In this document: in pieces, positions 8,879 through 17,560 of the stretch | How positions within the stretch are numbered: position 1 is the first letter of the stretch | How the letters are laid out: every line of letters starts with the position of its first letter | Notes under the pieces: model-generated | The model's input: only the letters and a program-made list of their open reading frames with translations | Databases searched by the model: none | What the model was told of the DNA's origin: nothing | Made by a program: the position numbers and the translations under genes | Assembly (NCBI RefSeq): GCF_050314555.1 | Contig: NZ_JBNPNH010000004.1 | Coordinates: 1 to 64,000 of the forward strand | DNA: 64,000 bases | From: Spyradosoma sp004558035 | Lineage (GTDB): Bacteria; Verrucomicrobiota; Verrucomicrobiia; Opitutales; UBA953 | Reading direction: 5' to 3'

Positions 8879-9967
8879 ATGCTCGCGCGCAGTTTATTCA
8901 TGTCCGCTCTTTCCATGAAGTCCTTGTGCGTCCCGACGGTTCTCGCCCTTTTCGCGGCGGGGGGCGCGTTCGCGCGCGCGGACGAGGTGCGCCTCGAAGA
9001 CGGCTCGCTGATCCGCGGAAAGATTCGGGGCATCACCGAAAACGTGCTGACGGTCGAGCCGGATTTCGCCAAAGGCGCCTTCAAGATCGACATGGCGAAA
9101 GTCGAAAACTTCTCGACGGACGAGGCGATCTTCATGACGACGAGCTCCGGCGCGACGTTTCACGGCGTCGTCGTTCCCGGCTTCGGCAGTTCGGTCAGCA
9201 TCAGTTCGCTGCACGGGATCGCCGCCGCGGGAACGCCGGAAGTCGCGGAGCTCTGGCGCGAAGGCGACCCGAGCCCGGCGGAGCGCGCGCTCAAATCCAA
9301 GGAACGCCGCTGGAACTTCACCATCGACGCCGGCTTCACGGGAACGTCGGGCACGACGGACTTCGCGCAGATGCTCTTCGGCTTCAACGCCTACAATTCC
9401 GGGCCCTACGACAAGCTCGTGCTCGCGGCGAGCTTCCGCTACAGCGAGACCAACGGCGAAAAATCCCAGGACAACCTTCACCTCATCGCCGACTACGAAG
9501 ACAAGTTCTACGCGCCGATGCAATGGTACGCGCGCACCGACAATGGCTACGACAAAATCGCGCGGCAGAATTTCTTCACTACTTCGGCGCTCGGTCTCGG
9601 CTACGGCATCGTGGACCGGAAAAACTGGGCGGTGAACTTCCGTCTCGGCGCCGGTTTCCGTTACGAGAGCTACGAGGAAGACGCGATGATCGAGGACGTC
9701 AGCACGCCGACGGGCGACGTCGAGCTGAACAACCGCTACGAGGCGGACTTCGGCACGCTCTACAACAAGATCAATTACTCGCCTTCGCTCGACGATCCGC
9801 GCGGCAACTACGTCCTCACGCACGAATCCTACTTCGAAACCGCCTACTACGAGAACAAGGTGGGCATCCGCATCGGCATGAGCAACGTCTACAACAGCAT
9901 CGTCGCCGAAGGCAACCGCCACCTGGATTCGACGTTCTACGTCAAGCTCGTGTTCAAAATCAAATGA
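8879..9967 (+). CDS. DUF481-family outer-membrane beta-barrel protein
   Basis: Predicted 362-residue secreted protein. A signal peptide is clear (MKSLCVPTVLALFAAGGAFA, before RADE). It is followed by a small domain of alternating beta pattern (DEVRLEDGSLIRGKIRGITE) typical of proteins with an Sm/SH3-like leader, then a barrel-like C-terminal half rich in aromatic alternation and ending VKLVFKIK. The barrel half resembles DUF481 (YdiY-type) outer-membrane proteins of unknown exact function. ATG 8879 is chosen because a purine-rich run (GGGGAAAAG) precedes it; ATG 8915 gives the tidier signal peptide and is the alternative. It lies 51 bp right of the direct repeat and just before gatC, with no functional link apparent. 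Confidence 0.75.
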   Translation: MLARSLFMSALSMKSLCVPTVLALFAAGGAFARADEVRLEDGSLIRGKIRGITENVLTVEPDFAKGAFKIDMAKVENFSTDEAIFMTTSSGATFHGVVVPGFGSSVSISSLHGIAAAGTPEVAELWREGDPSPAERALKSKERRWNFTIDAGFTGTSGTTDFAQMLFGFNAYNSGPYDKLVLAASFRYSETNGEKSQDNLHLIADYEDKFYAPMQWYARTDNGYDKIARQNFFTTSALGLGYGIVDRKNWAVNFRLGAGFRYESYEEDAMIEDVSTPTGDVELNNRYEADFGTLYNKINYSPSLDDPRGNYVLTHESYFETAYYENKVGIRIGMSNVYNSIVAEGNRHLDSTFYVKLVFKIK

Positions 9968-9977
9968 CGCCTTTCCC

Positions 9978-10274
9978 ATGAACGATTCAAAGATCGATCT
10001 CGACCACGTTTCCGCGCTCGCGCGCATCGAACTCTCCGACGCGGAAAAGACAAAATTCGCCGGCGATTTTCAGACCATTCTCGGCTTTTTCGAAAAACTG
10101 AACGCCGCGGACGTCTCCGCGCTCGAGCCCTGCGCCCACGCGTTCCCGGTGTACAACGTGCTCCGCGACGACGTTCCTGGCGAGACGCTCCCCGTCGAAG
10201 CCCTGCTGCGCAACGCGCCCACCGCCCGCGAGGATCAGATCGTCGTCCCCCGCGTCGTCGACGACGGCGAATGA
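9978..10274 (+). CDS. gatC: Asp/Glu-tRNA amidotransferase subunit C
   Basis: 98 residues, the usual length for GatC. The N-terminus (DLDHVSALARIELSDAEK) and the helical segment FQTILGFFEKLNAADV followed by the PVYNVLRDDVP region are family hallmarks. GatC is a small linker stabilising the GatA-GatB complex, which converts Glu-tRNA(Gln) and/or Asp-tRNA(Asn) to the amidated forms in organisms lacking GlnRS or AsnRS. The gene sits 123 bp upstream of gatA. gatB is not in the window. Confidence 0.95.
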   Translation: MNDSKIDLDHVSALARIELSDAEKTKFAGDFQTILGFFEKLNAADVSALEPCAHAFPVYNVLRDDVPGETLPVEALLRNAPTAREDQIVVPRVVDDGE

Positions 10275-10397
10275 GCGAGGCTTCGCGATTTCAACGCAGA
10301 GAACGCAAAGACTTTTTCGACCGTCGCGCCTCGCGCTTCAAAAATCGTTCGCGTTCATTCGTGCAGATTCGTGGTTAAATTTTAATTTCTTTTTTCA
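10275..10397. repeat. gatC-gatA spacer with dispersed phrase repeats
   Basis: The spacer contains AACGCAGAGAACGCAAAGAC and TTCATTCGTGCAGATTCGTG. Both are low-complexity, phrase-like words resembling dispersed intergenic words seen in several bacterial phyla. A related phrase (TCTTTGCGTCTTTGCGCCTT) recurs near 62,990. No ORF or terminator hairpin is convincing here, so gatC and gatA may remain cotranscribed. Confidence 0.45.
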
Positions 10398-11861
10398 ATG
10401 GAAAATCTGATTTTCAAAACGGCGAGCGAACTCGCCGCACTGCTCGCCGAGAAAAAAATCTCCGCGCGGGAACTCATGAGCGCGCAGCTCGACCGCGTCC
10501 GCGAAATCGACGGGAACGTCCGCGCGTTCCTCGCGATCGACGAGGCCGACGCGCTCGCCCAGGCCGACGCCTCCGACGCGCGCCGCGCCGCGGGAACGCC
10601 GCTTTCCGCGCTCGACGGCGTGCCCGTCGCGATCAAGGACAACATCGCCGTCGCCGGGCAGCGCTGCTCCTGCGCCTCGAAGATGCTCGAAAATTTCGTC
10701 TCGCCCTACGACGCGACCGTCGTCGCCAACCTGAAGAAGGCCGGCGCCGTCGTCTTCGGCCGCCTCAACATGGACGAGTTCGCGATGGGGTCCTCGACGG
10801 AAAACTCCGCGTTCGCGAAGACCGCGAACCCATGGGACCTCTCGCGCGTTCCCGGCGGCTCCTCCGGCGGGAGCGCCGCCGCCGTCGCCGCGGGAATGAC
10901 GCCGCTCGCGCTCGGCTCCGACACGGGCGGCTCGATCCGCCAGCCGGCGAGTTTCTGCGGCGTCGTCGGGCTCAAGCCGACCTACGGCACCGTCTCGCGC
11001 TACGGCGCGGTCGCGTTCGCGTCCTCGCTCGAACAGGTCGGACCGATGGCGCGCAGCGTCGCCGACGTCGCCGCGCTCTACGACGTGCTCGCCTCGCCCT
11101 GCGCGCACGATTCCACCGCGCTCCCGGGTCCGCGCACGCCGACGCTTCCCGCCCTTTCCGCTCCCGCGAAAAAACTCAGAATCGGCCTGCCCAAGGAATT
11201 TTTCGGCGGCGACGCCGCGATCGACGACGCCGTGAAGAGCGCCGCCGCGTGGTTCGAGGCGCAGGGCTGCGAGCTCCGCGAAGTCTCGCTCCCGTCGATC
11301 GACCTCGCGATCCCGACCTACTACATCATCGCGACGGCGGAGGCCTCCTCCAACCTCGCGCGCTTCGACGGCATCCGCTACACGCACCGCAGCGCGCGCG
11401 CGACCGACGCGATCGACATCTTCGCGAAAAGCCGCGGCGAAGGCTTCGGCGAGGAAGTGAAGCGCCGCGTCCTGCTCGGCACCTACGTGCTTTCCGCCGG
11501 CTACTACGACGCCTACTACCTGCGCGCGCAGAAGCTCCGCACGCTCATCCGCAACGAGTTCGACGCCGCGTTCGCCGACGTCGATCTGCTCCTCGCGCCG
11601 ACGACGCCCGAAACCGCGTTCCCGCAGGGCGGCAAGACTTCCGACCCGCTCAAAATGTACCTCGGCGACATCTGCACCGTTCCCGCGAATCTCGCGGGCA
11701 TTCCCGCGGTGTCGCTCCCGTGCGGCTTCGACGCGGCGGGAATGCCGATCGGCCTGCAGATTCTCGGCAAGGCGCTCGACGACGCCTCCGTCCTCGCCGC
11801 CGCGCACGCCTTCGAAACCGCGCACGACTTCTCCGGCCGCGTCCCGCCGCTTCGTCAATGA
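10398..11861 (+). CDS. gatA: Asp/Glu-tRNA amidotransferase subunit A
   Basis: 487 residues, full length for the amidase-signature family. The catalytic Ser-cisSer-Lys triad region is visible: the lysine in VAIKDNI (near residue 79), the Gly/Ser-rich signature GGSSGGSAAAVAAG, and SDTGGSIRQPA, which holds the nucleophilic serine. GatA releases ammonia from glutamine for the transamidation done by GatB. It follows gatC; the gap contains phrase-like repeats rather than a gene. The gene ends in a convergent arrangement with the GH20 gene. Confidence 0.97.
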   Translation: MENLIFKTASELAALLAEKKISARELMSAQLDRVREIDGNVRAFLAIDEADALAQADASDARRAAGTPLSALDGVPVAIKDNIAVAGQRCSCASKMLENFVSPYDATVVANLKKAGAVVFGRLNMDEFAMGSSTENSAFAKTANPWDLSRVPGGSSGGSAAAVAAGMTPLALGSDTGGSIRQPASFCGVVGLKPTYGTVSRYGAVAFASSLEQVGPMARSVADVAALYDVLASPCAHDSTALPGPRTPTLPALSAPAKKLRIGLPKEFFGGDAAIDDAVKSAAAWFEAQGCELREVSLPSIDLAIPTYYIIATAEASSNLARFDGIRYTHRSARATDAIDIFAKSRGEGFGEEVKRRVLLGTYVLSAGYYDAYYLRAQKLRTLIRNEFDAAFADVDLLLAPTTPETAFPQGGKTSDPLKMYLGDICTVPANLAGIPAVSLPCGFDAAGMPIGLQILGKALDDASVLAAAHAFETAHDFSGRVPPLRQ

Positions 11862-11867
11862 ATAATT

Positions 11868-11942
11868 GACAATGAATAATGAACAGTGCGCTCCAAGGTT
11901 TTTGCCCGAGCAAAAACTTTGAGTGCGCAATTGTTCATTGTC
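11868..11942. repeat. Imperfect inverted repeat (MITE-like) between gatA and the GH20 gene
   Basis: Two arms of about 33-37 nt are near-complementary: the left begins GACAATGAATAATGAACAGT and the right ends AATTGTTCATTGTC, with GGTTTTTGC/GCAAAAACT meeting at a tiny loop. It lies between convergent genes and may end transcription from both, but the AT-rich TGAATAATGAAC word also recurs near 54,000-54,140, suggesting a dispersed element. Confidence 0.55.
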
Positions 11943-12018
11943 TGCCATTCTCCTTCGGCGCGAAGAAAAACCGCGAAGGGAATGGAGGTAAAAAGACTTC
12001 GGCGGGAACGCGGATTGC

Positions 12019-14484
12019 TCAGAGCTGCTCGACGCTCTTGATCTTCACTTCGCCGTTGAAGGCGTTTTCGGGAGCGCCGATCGTGCGCATCGGGAAGACG
12101 AGCGTGGAGATCTTGTGCGACTCGGGGAACTTGTGCCGCACGGGGCCGCCGATCTTCTTGCCGTCCGCGTAGAGCGTCACGTCGCGCCCGCGCGCCTCGA
12201 CGGCGAGCTCGACGGTCTTGCCGACGGGCAGGACGTAGTCGAACGAGAAGTCCCACGCGTCGCGCGTGAAGCCGACTTTTCCCGTTTCCTTCTGCACCGC
12301 CTTGAACGCGCCGCAGGGCGCCGAAAAGAGGATTTCCTCGCCTTTGCCCGCCGCCGCGCGACGCACGGTGAACGTGATCCGGTAGTTCGGCGCGAACGAA
12401 TTGTCGCGCGGGAGCCGCACGAAGGAGTGTCCGCCCTTGAGCTTGAAGACTTTGCCGCCGCCGGAGACGTCCGCGTTCTCGCGTTCGGCGCGCTTGAGCT
12501 CGTCCGCGCTCGCGGGAACGTGCGCCGCCATCCTGAAGCGCGGGTTGATTCCCGGCGGCACGTCGATTTCGGCGAGCACCTTTTCGAAATCCGCGAACGG
12601 GCGGTCCGTTCCCGTCGCCCAGGTCTTTTCCGCGATGACGGCGGAGCTTTTCTGAATGCGGTCGAAGAGGTCGTAGTCGGTCAGCCCGGTGTCGCGCCGC
12701 CAGCTGTTGTCGTTCCAGAGCGCGAACTGCGCGCCGAGGAGCTTCGGGTGTCCGGGCGCGACTTTCTTGCTGCCCATCACGTGCGGCGCCCAGGTCGGGC
12801 CGTAGAGCTTCTGCAGGTTGAGCAGGTCGCCGTAGCCGCCGACGCTTCCGGTGCCGCTCGGCACGATGTAGGTGTCGCCGTCGAGAATGTTGATGATGTC
12901 GTAGCCGAGGTCGAGCGCCTCCTGCGGGTCCTGCCAGTGGAGCGACCAGATGTCCATCTGCACGCCTTCGGAGACGACGGGCGTGCCGCCGCGCTTGTAG
13001 CTGAGCGAGCCCCACAGCCGCGGCGTGTATCCGCGCGACTTCACGTATTTGAGCATCGCGTCCGCGAACGCGCGGTAGTCCTCCGAGGAGCCGTAATACT
13101 CGTCCGTGCCGATGTGGACGACGCCGCCGCGGAAGACTTTTCCCTCCTTGCCCGAGGGCTTGAGGTATTCGTCCATGACGCTCTGCACGTATTTCAGCGT
13201 CTCGTCGCGGTAGGTGCGCTTGCCGCCCTTCGGGTAGGGCGCGGACGAGGCGTCGAGCATCGCGGCGCGCTCGACGTCGTGCTCCTTGTGCACGCCGCCG
13301 CGGTACATCAGGTCGGGGCGCGCCTTGACGAAGCTCATCGCGTGCCCGGGAACGTCGATTTCGGGAACGATGCGCACGCCGTAGCCCTCGGCGGTCTTCT
13401 GCAGCGCGATGAAGTCTTTCTTCGTGTAGAAATAATCCGTGCTCGTGAGCCCGGGCACCTTGGATTCGAGGCGGAATGCGGTCGGCGCGGCGGCCATGAC
13501 TTCGTCGAGCGCGCGCTTCTTGTCCTCGGCGGACGCGTTTTTGCCGCAGGGAATCTTCGTGTAGTCGTGCAGCCAGATGAAGTTGTCGTTCAGGTGCAGC
13601 TGCAGGTCGTTGAGCTTGTAGAACGCCATCGTGCGCGCGACGTTCGCGACGGCCTCCTTCGTCGCCGGCTTGCGCCCGACGTCGTAGGAAAATCCGCGCA
13701 GCGGGTACTGCGGGTAGTCCGCGGCGTTCCCGCACGGGAACGAGGGCTTCGCGCCTTTTTTGCCGCCCATGGAGTTCTTGAAGCCCTGCAGCAGCGTCTG
13801 CGCCGCCCAGTTCGCGCCGACGGGAGCGACGCCGGAGACGACGACGCCGTTGCGCGTCACGGCAAGCTCATAGCCTTCCTCGCCGAGCCGCGCGTCCGCG
13901 CCGAGCTCGAACACGATCGCACGCGCGGCGGGCTTTTCCTTCGCGGTCTTGAGCTTCACGCCCGTGAGCGCGAAAAGGTCCCTGCGGAAATTGTTCACGT
14001 GCTCGGCGAGGAGCGGGTGCTTCTTCATCAGCGCGGGATCGCACCAGAGCGAGACGCCCGAATCGAGCTGGAACTCGCCCGTCTTGCCCTCCCATTCCTG
14101 AATCGCGGGAACGATCGCCGGCTTGCCCGCGCCCGTGTTGCCCGTGGAAAAAAGCACCGTCAGCGTGCGCGCGTTCTTCCCGTCCTTGTCGCCGACGGTC
14201 ACGAGGCAGGTCTTGTCCGAAAGCGGAAAACGCATCGAGCCGTTCGGCGCGACGAGCTGCTCGAAGTCCGTCGCGAGGATTTTCGCGCCCTTGGCGTCCT
14301 TGGGCATGAACGCCGCGAACGACGCGCCGCGCTTGAACTCGGCGGCGGAGACGACGACGTCCGGCTTTTCGTTCGCTCCCGCGCGCGCGGGAACGCTCTG
14401 CGCGAAGGCGGGCACGCCGACCGCCGGGAACGCCGCGCACGCGAACGCGAGCGCGGAAAGCATAAGAAGGTGATTTTTGCTCAT
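12019..14484 (-). CDS. Secreted GH20 beta-N-acetylhexosaminidase with C-terminal LamG-like domain
   Basis: 821 residues from ATG 14484, chosen because it starts a clean signal peptide (MSKNHLLMLSALAFACAAFP). Layout: an N-terminal GH20b-type domain to about residue 270; the catalytic barrel with RGFSYDVGRK, EIDVPGHAMSF and the acid/base pair in HIGTDEYYG (Asp461-Glu462); and a C-terminal beta-rich domain (FTVRRAAAGKGEEILFSA ... VTLYADGKKIGG) resembling LamG/concanavalin-type sugar-binding folds. The family removes terminal GlcNAc/GalNAc from glycans; likely substrates are mucin or host N-glycans, or cell-wall fragments. The usual HLTDDQGW strand reads HLNDNFIW here. It is divergent from aroA and paralogous in family to the gene at 50728. 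Confidence 0.9.
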   Translation of the reverse strand: MSKNHLLMLSALAFACAAFPAVGVPAFAQSVPARAGANEKPDVVVSAAEFKRGASFAAFMPKDAKGAKILATDFEQLVAPNGSMRFPLSDKTCLVTVGDKDGKNARTLTVLFSTGNTGAGKPAIVPAIQEWEGKTGEFQLDSGVSLWCDPALMKKHPLLAEHVNNFRRDLFALTGVKLKTAKEKPAARAIVFELGADARLGEEGYELAVTRNGVVVSGVAPVGANWAAQTLLQGFKNSMGGKKGAKPSFPCGNAADYPQYPLRGFSYDVGRKPATKEAVANVARTMAFYKLNDLQLHLNDNFIWLHDYTKIPCGKNASAEDKKRALDEVMAAAPTAFRLESKVPGLTSTDYFYTKKDFIALQKTAEGYGVRIVPEIDVPGHAMSFVKARPDLMYRGGVHKEHDVERAAMLDASSAPYPKGGKRTYRDETLKYVQSVMDEYLKPSGKEGKVFRGGVVHIGTDEYYGSSEDYRAFADAMLKYVKSRGYTPRLWGSLSYKRGGTPVVSEGVQMDIWSLHWQDPQEALDLGYDIINILDGDTYIVPSGTGSVGGYGDLLNLQKLYGPTWAPHVMGSKKVAPGHPKLLGAQFALWNDNSWRRDTGLTDYDLFDRIQKSSAVIAEKTWATGTDRPFADFEKVLAEIDVPPGINPRFRMAAHVPASADELKRAERENADVSGGGKVFKLKGGHSFVRLPRDNSFAPNYRITFTVRRAAAGKGEEILFSAPCGAFKAVQKETGKVGFTRDAWDFSFDYVLPVGKTVELAVEARGRDVTLYADGKKIGGPVRHKFPESHKISTLVFPMRTIGAPENAFNGEVKIKSVEQL

Positions 14485-14633
14485 GATTTCGATTCGAATT
14501 TCGTTTTTCTTCGGGGAAATTCCGCGCGGACGTTCGCGTGCGCGCGGCGAGACCAACTGAATCCGCGAGCTTATTTCGCGCCCCCGAAGCGTCAAACATT
14601 TTTTCCGCGCGTCGCGGGAACGCGGAAATCGTT

Positions 14634-14662
14634 TTGCCGCGGCGGGAGCGATAAGGTATAAA
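14634..14662 (+). promoter_or_regulatory. Sigma70-like promoter for aroA
   Basis: TTGCCG, a 17-bp spacer, then TATAAA; the predicted start is about 16 nt upstream of the aroA ATG at 14685. It lies in the divergent gap with the GH20 gene. Confidence 0.55.
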
Positions 14663-14684
14663 CGCGAAAAAGTTTTTCTGTCCG

Positions 14685-16070
14685 ATGGAGATTTTGCCGA
14701 TCAGACCCTTCCGCGATTTTCGGAGCGCGCGCGTGACGCCGCCCGGCTCGAAGAGCATCACCAACCGCGCGCTCGCGCTCGCCGCGCTGCGCACGGGAAC
14801 GACGCGGCTTTCCGGCGCGCTTTTCTCCGAAGACACGCGCACGATGATCGAATGTCTGCGGAGGCTCGGCTTCCGCGTAGATGCGGACGAAGCAGCGCGG
14901 ACGGTCGAGATCGTCGGGCTCGGCGGGGAGATTCCCGAAGCGCGCGCGGAGCTCTTCGTCGCGAACGCGGGCACGGCGGCGCGCTTTCTCACCGCGATTC
15001 TCGCGCTGAAGCGCGGCGGCGAATACCGGCTCGACGGGAGCGAGGCGATGCGGCGGCGGCCGATGTCGGGGCTGCTCGACGCGCTGGCGCGGCTCGGCTG
15101 CGCGTTCGAGTTCGGCGGCGAGCCCGGGCATTTTCCGTTCACGATGCGCACGGGCGGCGTTTCCGCGCGCGACGTCGTCGCGGACGCGAGCGCGTCGAGC
15201 CAGATTCTTTCCGCGCTGATGCAGATCGCGCCCGTCGCGGGAACGCGCAACGGCGCGGGCACGTTCGACGTGCATCTCAAGGGCGAGACGGTCTCGCGGC
15301 CGTTCGTCGAGATGACGGCGAAGATGATCGCGAGCTTCGGCGGCGCGGTCGAGGGTCGCGGGAACACGTTCGTCTGCGGCGGCGGCTACGGCTCGGGCGA
15401 CTTCGACTACGCGATCGAGCCGGACGCGACCGCCGCGTCCTATTTCCTGATTCTTCCCTTCGTGCACCGCGCGGGCGAAGTCCGTATCGACGGACTGGAT
15501 ACGGACGGGCTGCAGGGCGACGCCGCGTTCGCGACGGAGCTTTCGACGCCGCCGCGCGACCTGCTCGCCGCCGCGACGACCGCGGACGCCGCGGGAACTC
15601 CCGCCTGCGTCGTGCGCGCGGGAACGGCGACGCGCGGCTTCGACGTCGACTTCAACGCGATTTCGGACACGTTTCTGACGCTCGCCGCCGTCGCGCCGCT
15701 GCTCGACGCGGGAACGCCGCTCACGATACGCGGCGTCGCGCACACGCGCCGGCAGGAGACGGACCGCGTCGCCGCGATGGCGACGGAGCTCTCGAAGATT
15801 CTCGGCGCGGAGAACGTCGCGCAGACGGAAGATTCGCTCACGCTGACGCCGATTACGCGGGAACGCCTGCGCGCGCGCGCCGATGCGGCGCCGGGCGGGC
15901 GCTTCCGCGTCGCGACCTACCGCGACCACCGCGTCGCGATGAGCTTCGGCGTGCTGGGCACCTTCGACCTGCGCGGGGACTGCTCTACGTGGATCGAAAT
16001 CGAGGATCCCGCCTGCTGCGGCAAGACGTTTCCGGACTTTTTCGACGTGCTCGAAAAAATCCGCTCTTGA
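14685..16070 (+). CDS. aroA: 3-phosphoshikimate 1-carboxyvinyltransferase (EPSP synthase)
   Basis: 461 residues. Shikimate-pathway enzyme joining phosphoenolpyruvate to shikimate-3-phosphate. Visible family motifs are PPGSKSITNRALALAAL near the N-terminus (phosphate-binding lysine and serine), NAGTAARFLTA, DGSEAMRRRPM, and the C-terminal TYRDHRVAMSFGVLG with the catalytic Asp/His/Arg cluster. The protein is slightly longer than the usual 425-445 because of a central insertion around residues 290-325. It has its own promoter and terminator, so it is probably monocistronic. Confidence 0.95.
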   Translation: MEILPIRPFRDFRSARVTPPGSKSITNRALALAALRTGTTRLSGALFSEDTRTMIECLRRLGFRVDADEAARTVEIVGLGGEIPEARAELFVANAGTAARFLTAILALKRGGEYRLDGSEAMRRRPMSGLLDALARLGCAFEFGGEPGHFPFTMRTGGVSARDVVADASASSQILSALMQIAPVAGTRNGAGTFDVHLKGETVSRPFVEMTAKMIASFGGAVEGRGNTFVCGGGYGSGDFDYAIEPDATAASYFLILPFVHRAGEVRIDGLDTDGLQGDAAFATELSTPPRDLLAAATTADAAGTPACVVRAGTATRGFDVDFNAISDTFLTLAAVAPLLDAGTPLTIRGVAHTRRQETDRVAAMATELSKILGAENVAQTEDSLTLTPITRERLRARADAAPGGRFRVATYRDHRVAMSFGVLGTFDLRGDCSTWIEIEDPACCGKTFPDFFDVLEKIRS

Positions 16071-16080
16071 AACGTCGCGG

Positions 16081-16135
16081 AAAATTCCGCGGCGGCGCTT
16101 GCGGGAACGCCGCGCTCCCGCAAGCGGAATTTTTC
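16081..16135 (+). terminator. Two-part hairpin terminator after aroA
   Basis: The outer stem AAAATTCCGC pairs with GCGGAATTTT and the inner stem GCTTGCGGGA with TCCCGCAAGC, followed by T residues. The loop side contains the over-represented word GGGAACG. Confidence 0.75.
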
Positions 16136-16276
16136 GCCCCAGCCGCCCTCGAAGCCGCTTAAATGCTCGCATGAACGCATTTTTCGCCCTGTGTGAAAAA
16201 AGTGTGTTTTTTGCTGTCGTATTTTGGCGGTTTTTGTCGTTTTTGTCTCAATTTCCGCCCTTCCAAAAATTCCACG

Positions 16277-16322
16277 AAAAAGCCCGCAATCCCTTTGTTT
16301 ATGCGGAATTGCAGGCTTTTTT
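16277..16322 (-). terminator. Terminator of tRNA-Tyr (bidirectional form)
   Basis: On the minus strand AAAAAAGCCTGCAAT pairs with ATTGCGGGCTTTTT, starting a few bases after the tRNA 3' end. A and T runs on both sides would let it work in either direction. Confidence 0.75.
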
Positions 16323-16326
16323 GAAG

Positions 16327-16413
16327 TGGTGGTGAGAGAGGGATTCGAACCCCCGAACGGTGAAACCGAATGGATTTACAGTCCACGCCCTTTAGCCACT
16401 TGGATATCTCACC
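16327..16413 (-). tRNA. tRNA-Tyr (GTA), CCA encoded
   Basis: 87 nt including CCA. Acceptor GGTGAGA pairs with TCTCACC, discriminator A. The anticodon loop CTGTAAA gives anticodon GTA. A long variable arm (type II) is present, as expected for bacterial tRNA-Tyr, and the T arm has GGTTCGAATCC. It is transcribed away from rpsB. Confidence 0.95.
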
Positions 16414-16427
16414 AAAAAGGAGACGCA

Positions 16428-16456
16428 ATCATGAGCTTTCTTTTCCCGAGGCGCAA
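16428..16456 (-). promoter_or_regulatory. Possible promoter of tRNA-Tyr
   Basis: On the minus strand TTGCGC, 17 bp, CATGAT; the -10 ends about 14 nt before the mature 5' end. Only a moderate match to consensus. Confidence 0.35.
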
Positions 16457-16666
16457 GCTTTTTTTCGCGGGAACGCGATTTTTTTCGCGGAGGCGGGAAT
16501 TTGCGCTTGCGGACGCGAGCGCTTTTCGGTTGAATCGCTGTCTCATTTTCGAATTTCGGACTACCGGAACGGAATTCTTCAATCACAAGAAAACCAGAAA
16601 AAAAACCATACTATCCAATGTTTCCCGCGATTCCGGTGCGCGGCGAGATACGGAGCCAAATTCATC

Positions 16667-17536
16667 ATGAACATCACGATTAAAGACCTCTTGGACGCCG
16701 GCGTTCACTTCGGGCACCAGACCCGCCGCTGGAATCCGAAATCCCGCGAATTCGTCTTCAAGCACCAGAACGGCGTGTCGATCATCGACCTCGAGAAGAC
16801 GTTTGAATGCCTCGAAAAGGCTTCGAAATTCATCGAAGACACGGTGGCTGCCGGGAAAGACGTTCTTTTCGTCGCCACGAAGCGCCAGGCCCAGGATCTG
16901 ATGCGCGACGCGGCCAAGTCCTGCAACATGCCCTACGCGACGAACCGCTGGATGGGCGGCTGCCTCACGAATTTCGAGACGGTCAAGGGCTCGCTTGAGA
17001 AATACCGCAAGTATCTGCGCATGGAAGCCGACGGCTCCCTCGACAAGATGAACAAGAAGGAAGCGGCCGTCATCAAGCGCCACATGAAGCGCATGGACCG
17101 CGGCTTCGAAGGCCTGCTCGACTTCTACAAGCTGCCGGGCGCCGTCTTCGTCATCGACATCAAGAACGAGGAAATCGCGGTCGCGGAAGCGAAGCGCCTC
17201 AACATCCCGTGCGTCGGTCTCGTGGACACGAACTCCGACCCGACGCAGGTCGCGTTCCCGATTCCGGGCAACGACGACGCGGTGAAGTCGGTGCGCCTGA
17301 TCGTCTCCGTCATCACGGACGCGATTCAGCTCGGCCTTTCCCGCCGCAGCGTCGAAGCCGAAGCGAAGAAGGCCGTCGTTCCCGCGAAGCAGGAAGTCGT
17401 CGCGGACAGCGACGCCGCCGGCGACGTGACGATTTCCGCCGAACTGCTGAAGGACAACCAGCTCGCGGAAAAGAAGCCCGCCCGCCGTTCCCGCCCCGCG
17501 ACGCGCAAGCCGCGCGCCCCGAAGGCCGCCGAATAA
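16667..17536 (+). CDS. rpsB: 30S ribosomal protein S2
   Basis: 289 residues from ATG 16667 (MNITIKDLLDAGVHFGHQTR); the frame is open further upstream, but this start matches the family N-terminus and has a GGAG about 11 nt before it. Conserved S2 segments include VHFGHQTRRWNPK, NRWMGGCLTNFETV and GLVDTNSDPTQVAFPIPGND. S2 joins the small subunit late and contacts S1. The C-terminal tail after residue 235 is an Ala/Lys/Arg-rich extension (PARRSRPATRKPRAPKAAE). It forms the usual rpsB-tsf pair with a 24-bp gap. Confidence 0.98.
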   Translation: MNITIKDLLDAGVHFGHQTRRWNPKSREFVFKHQNGVSIIDLEKTFECLEKASKFIEDTVAAGKDVLFVATKRQAQDLMRDAAKSCNMPYATNRWMGGCLTNFETVKGSLEKYRKYLRMEADGSLDKMNKKEAAVIKRHMKRMDRGFEGLLDFYKLPGAVFVIDIKNEEIAVAEAKRLNIPCVGLVDTNSDPTQVAFPIPGNDDAVKSVRLIVSVITDAIQLGLSRRSVEAEAKKAVVPAKQEVVADSDAAGDVTISAELLKDNQLAEKKPARRSRPATRKPRAPKAAE

Positions 17537-17560
17537 TCTCCGGAACAAGGACAAATCATT

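Noticed and set aside
12115..14661. 848-codon plus-strand frame opposite the GH20 gene
   Set aside because: Composition is that of a reverse-complement shadow, with no recognisable motif, while the minus strand has a signal peptide and GH20 active site.
16370..16666. N-terminal extension of S2 through tRNA-Tyr flank
   Set aside because: The upstream frame is not S2-like, and the ATG at 16667 fits the family start with an SD-like GGAG.
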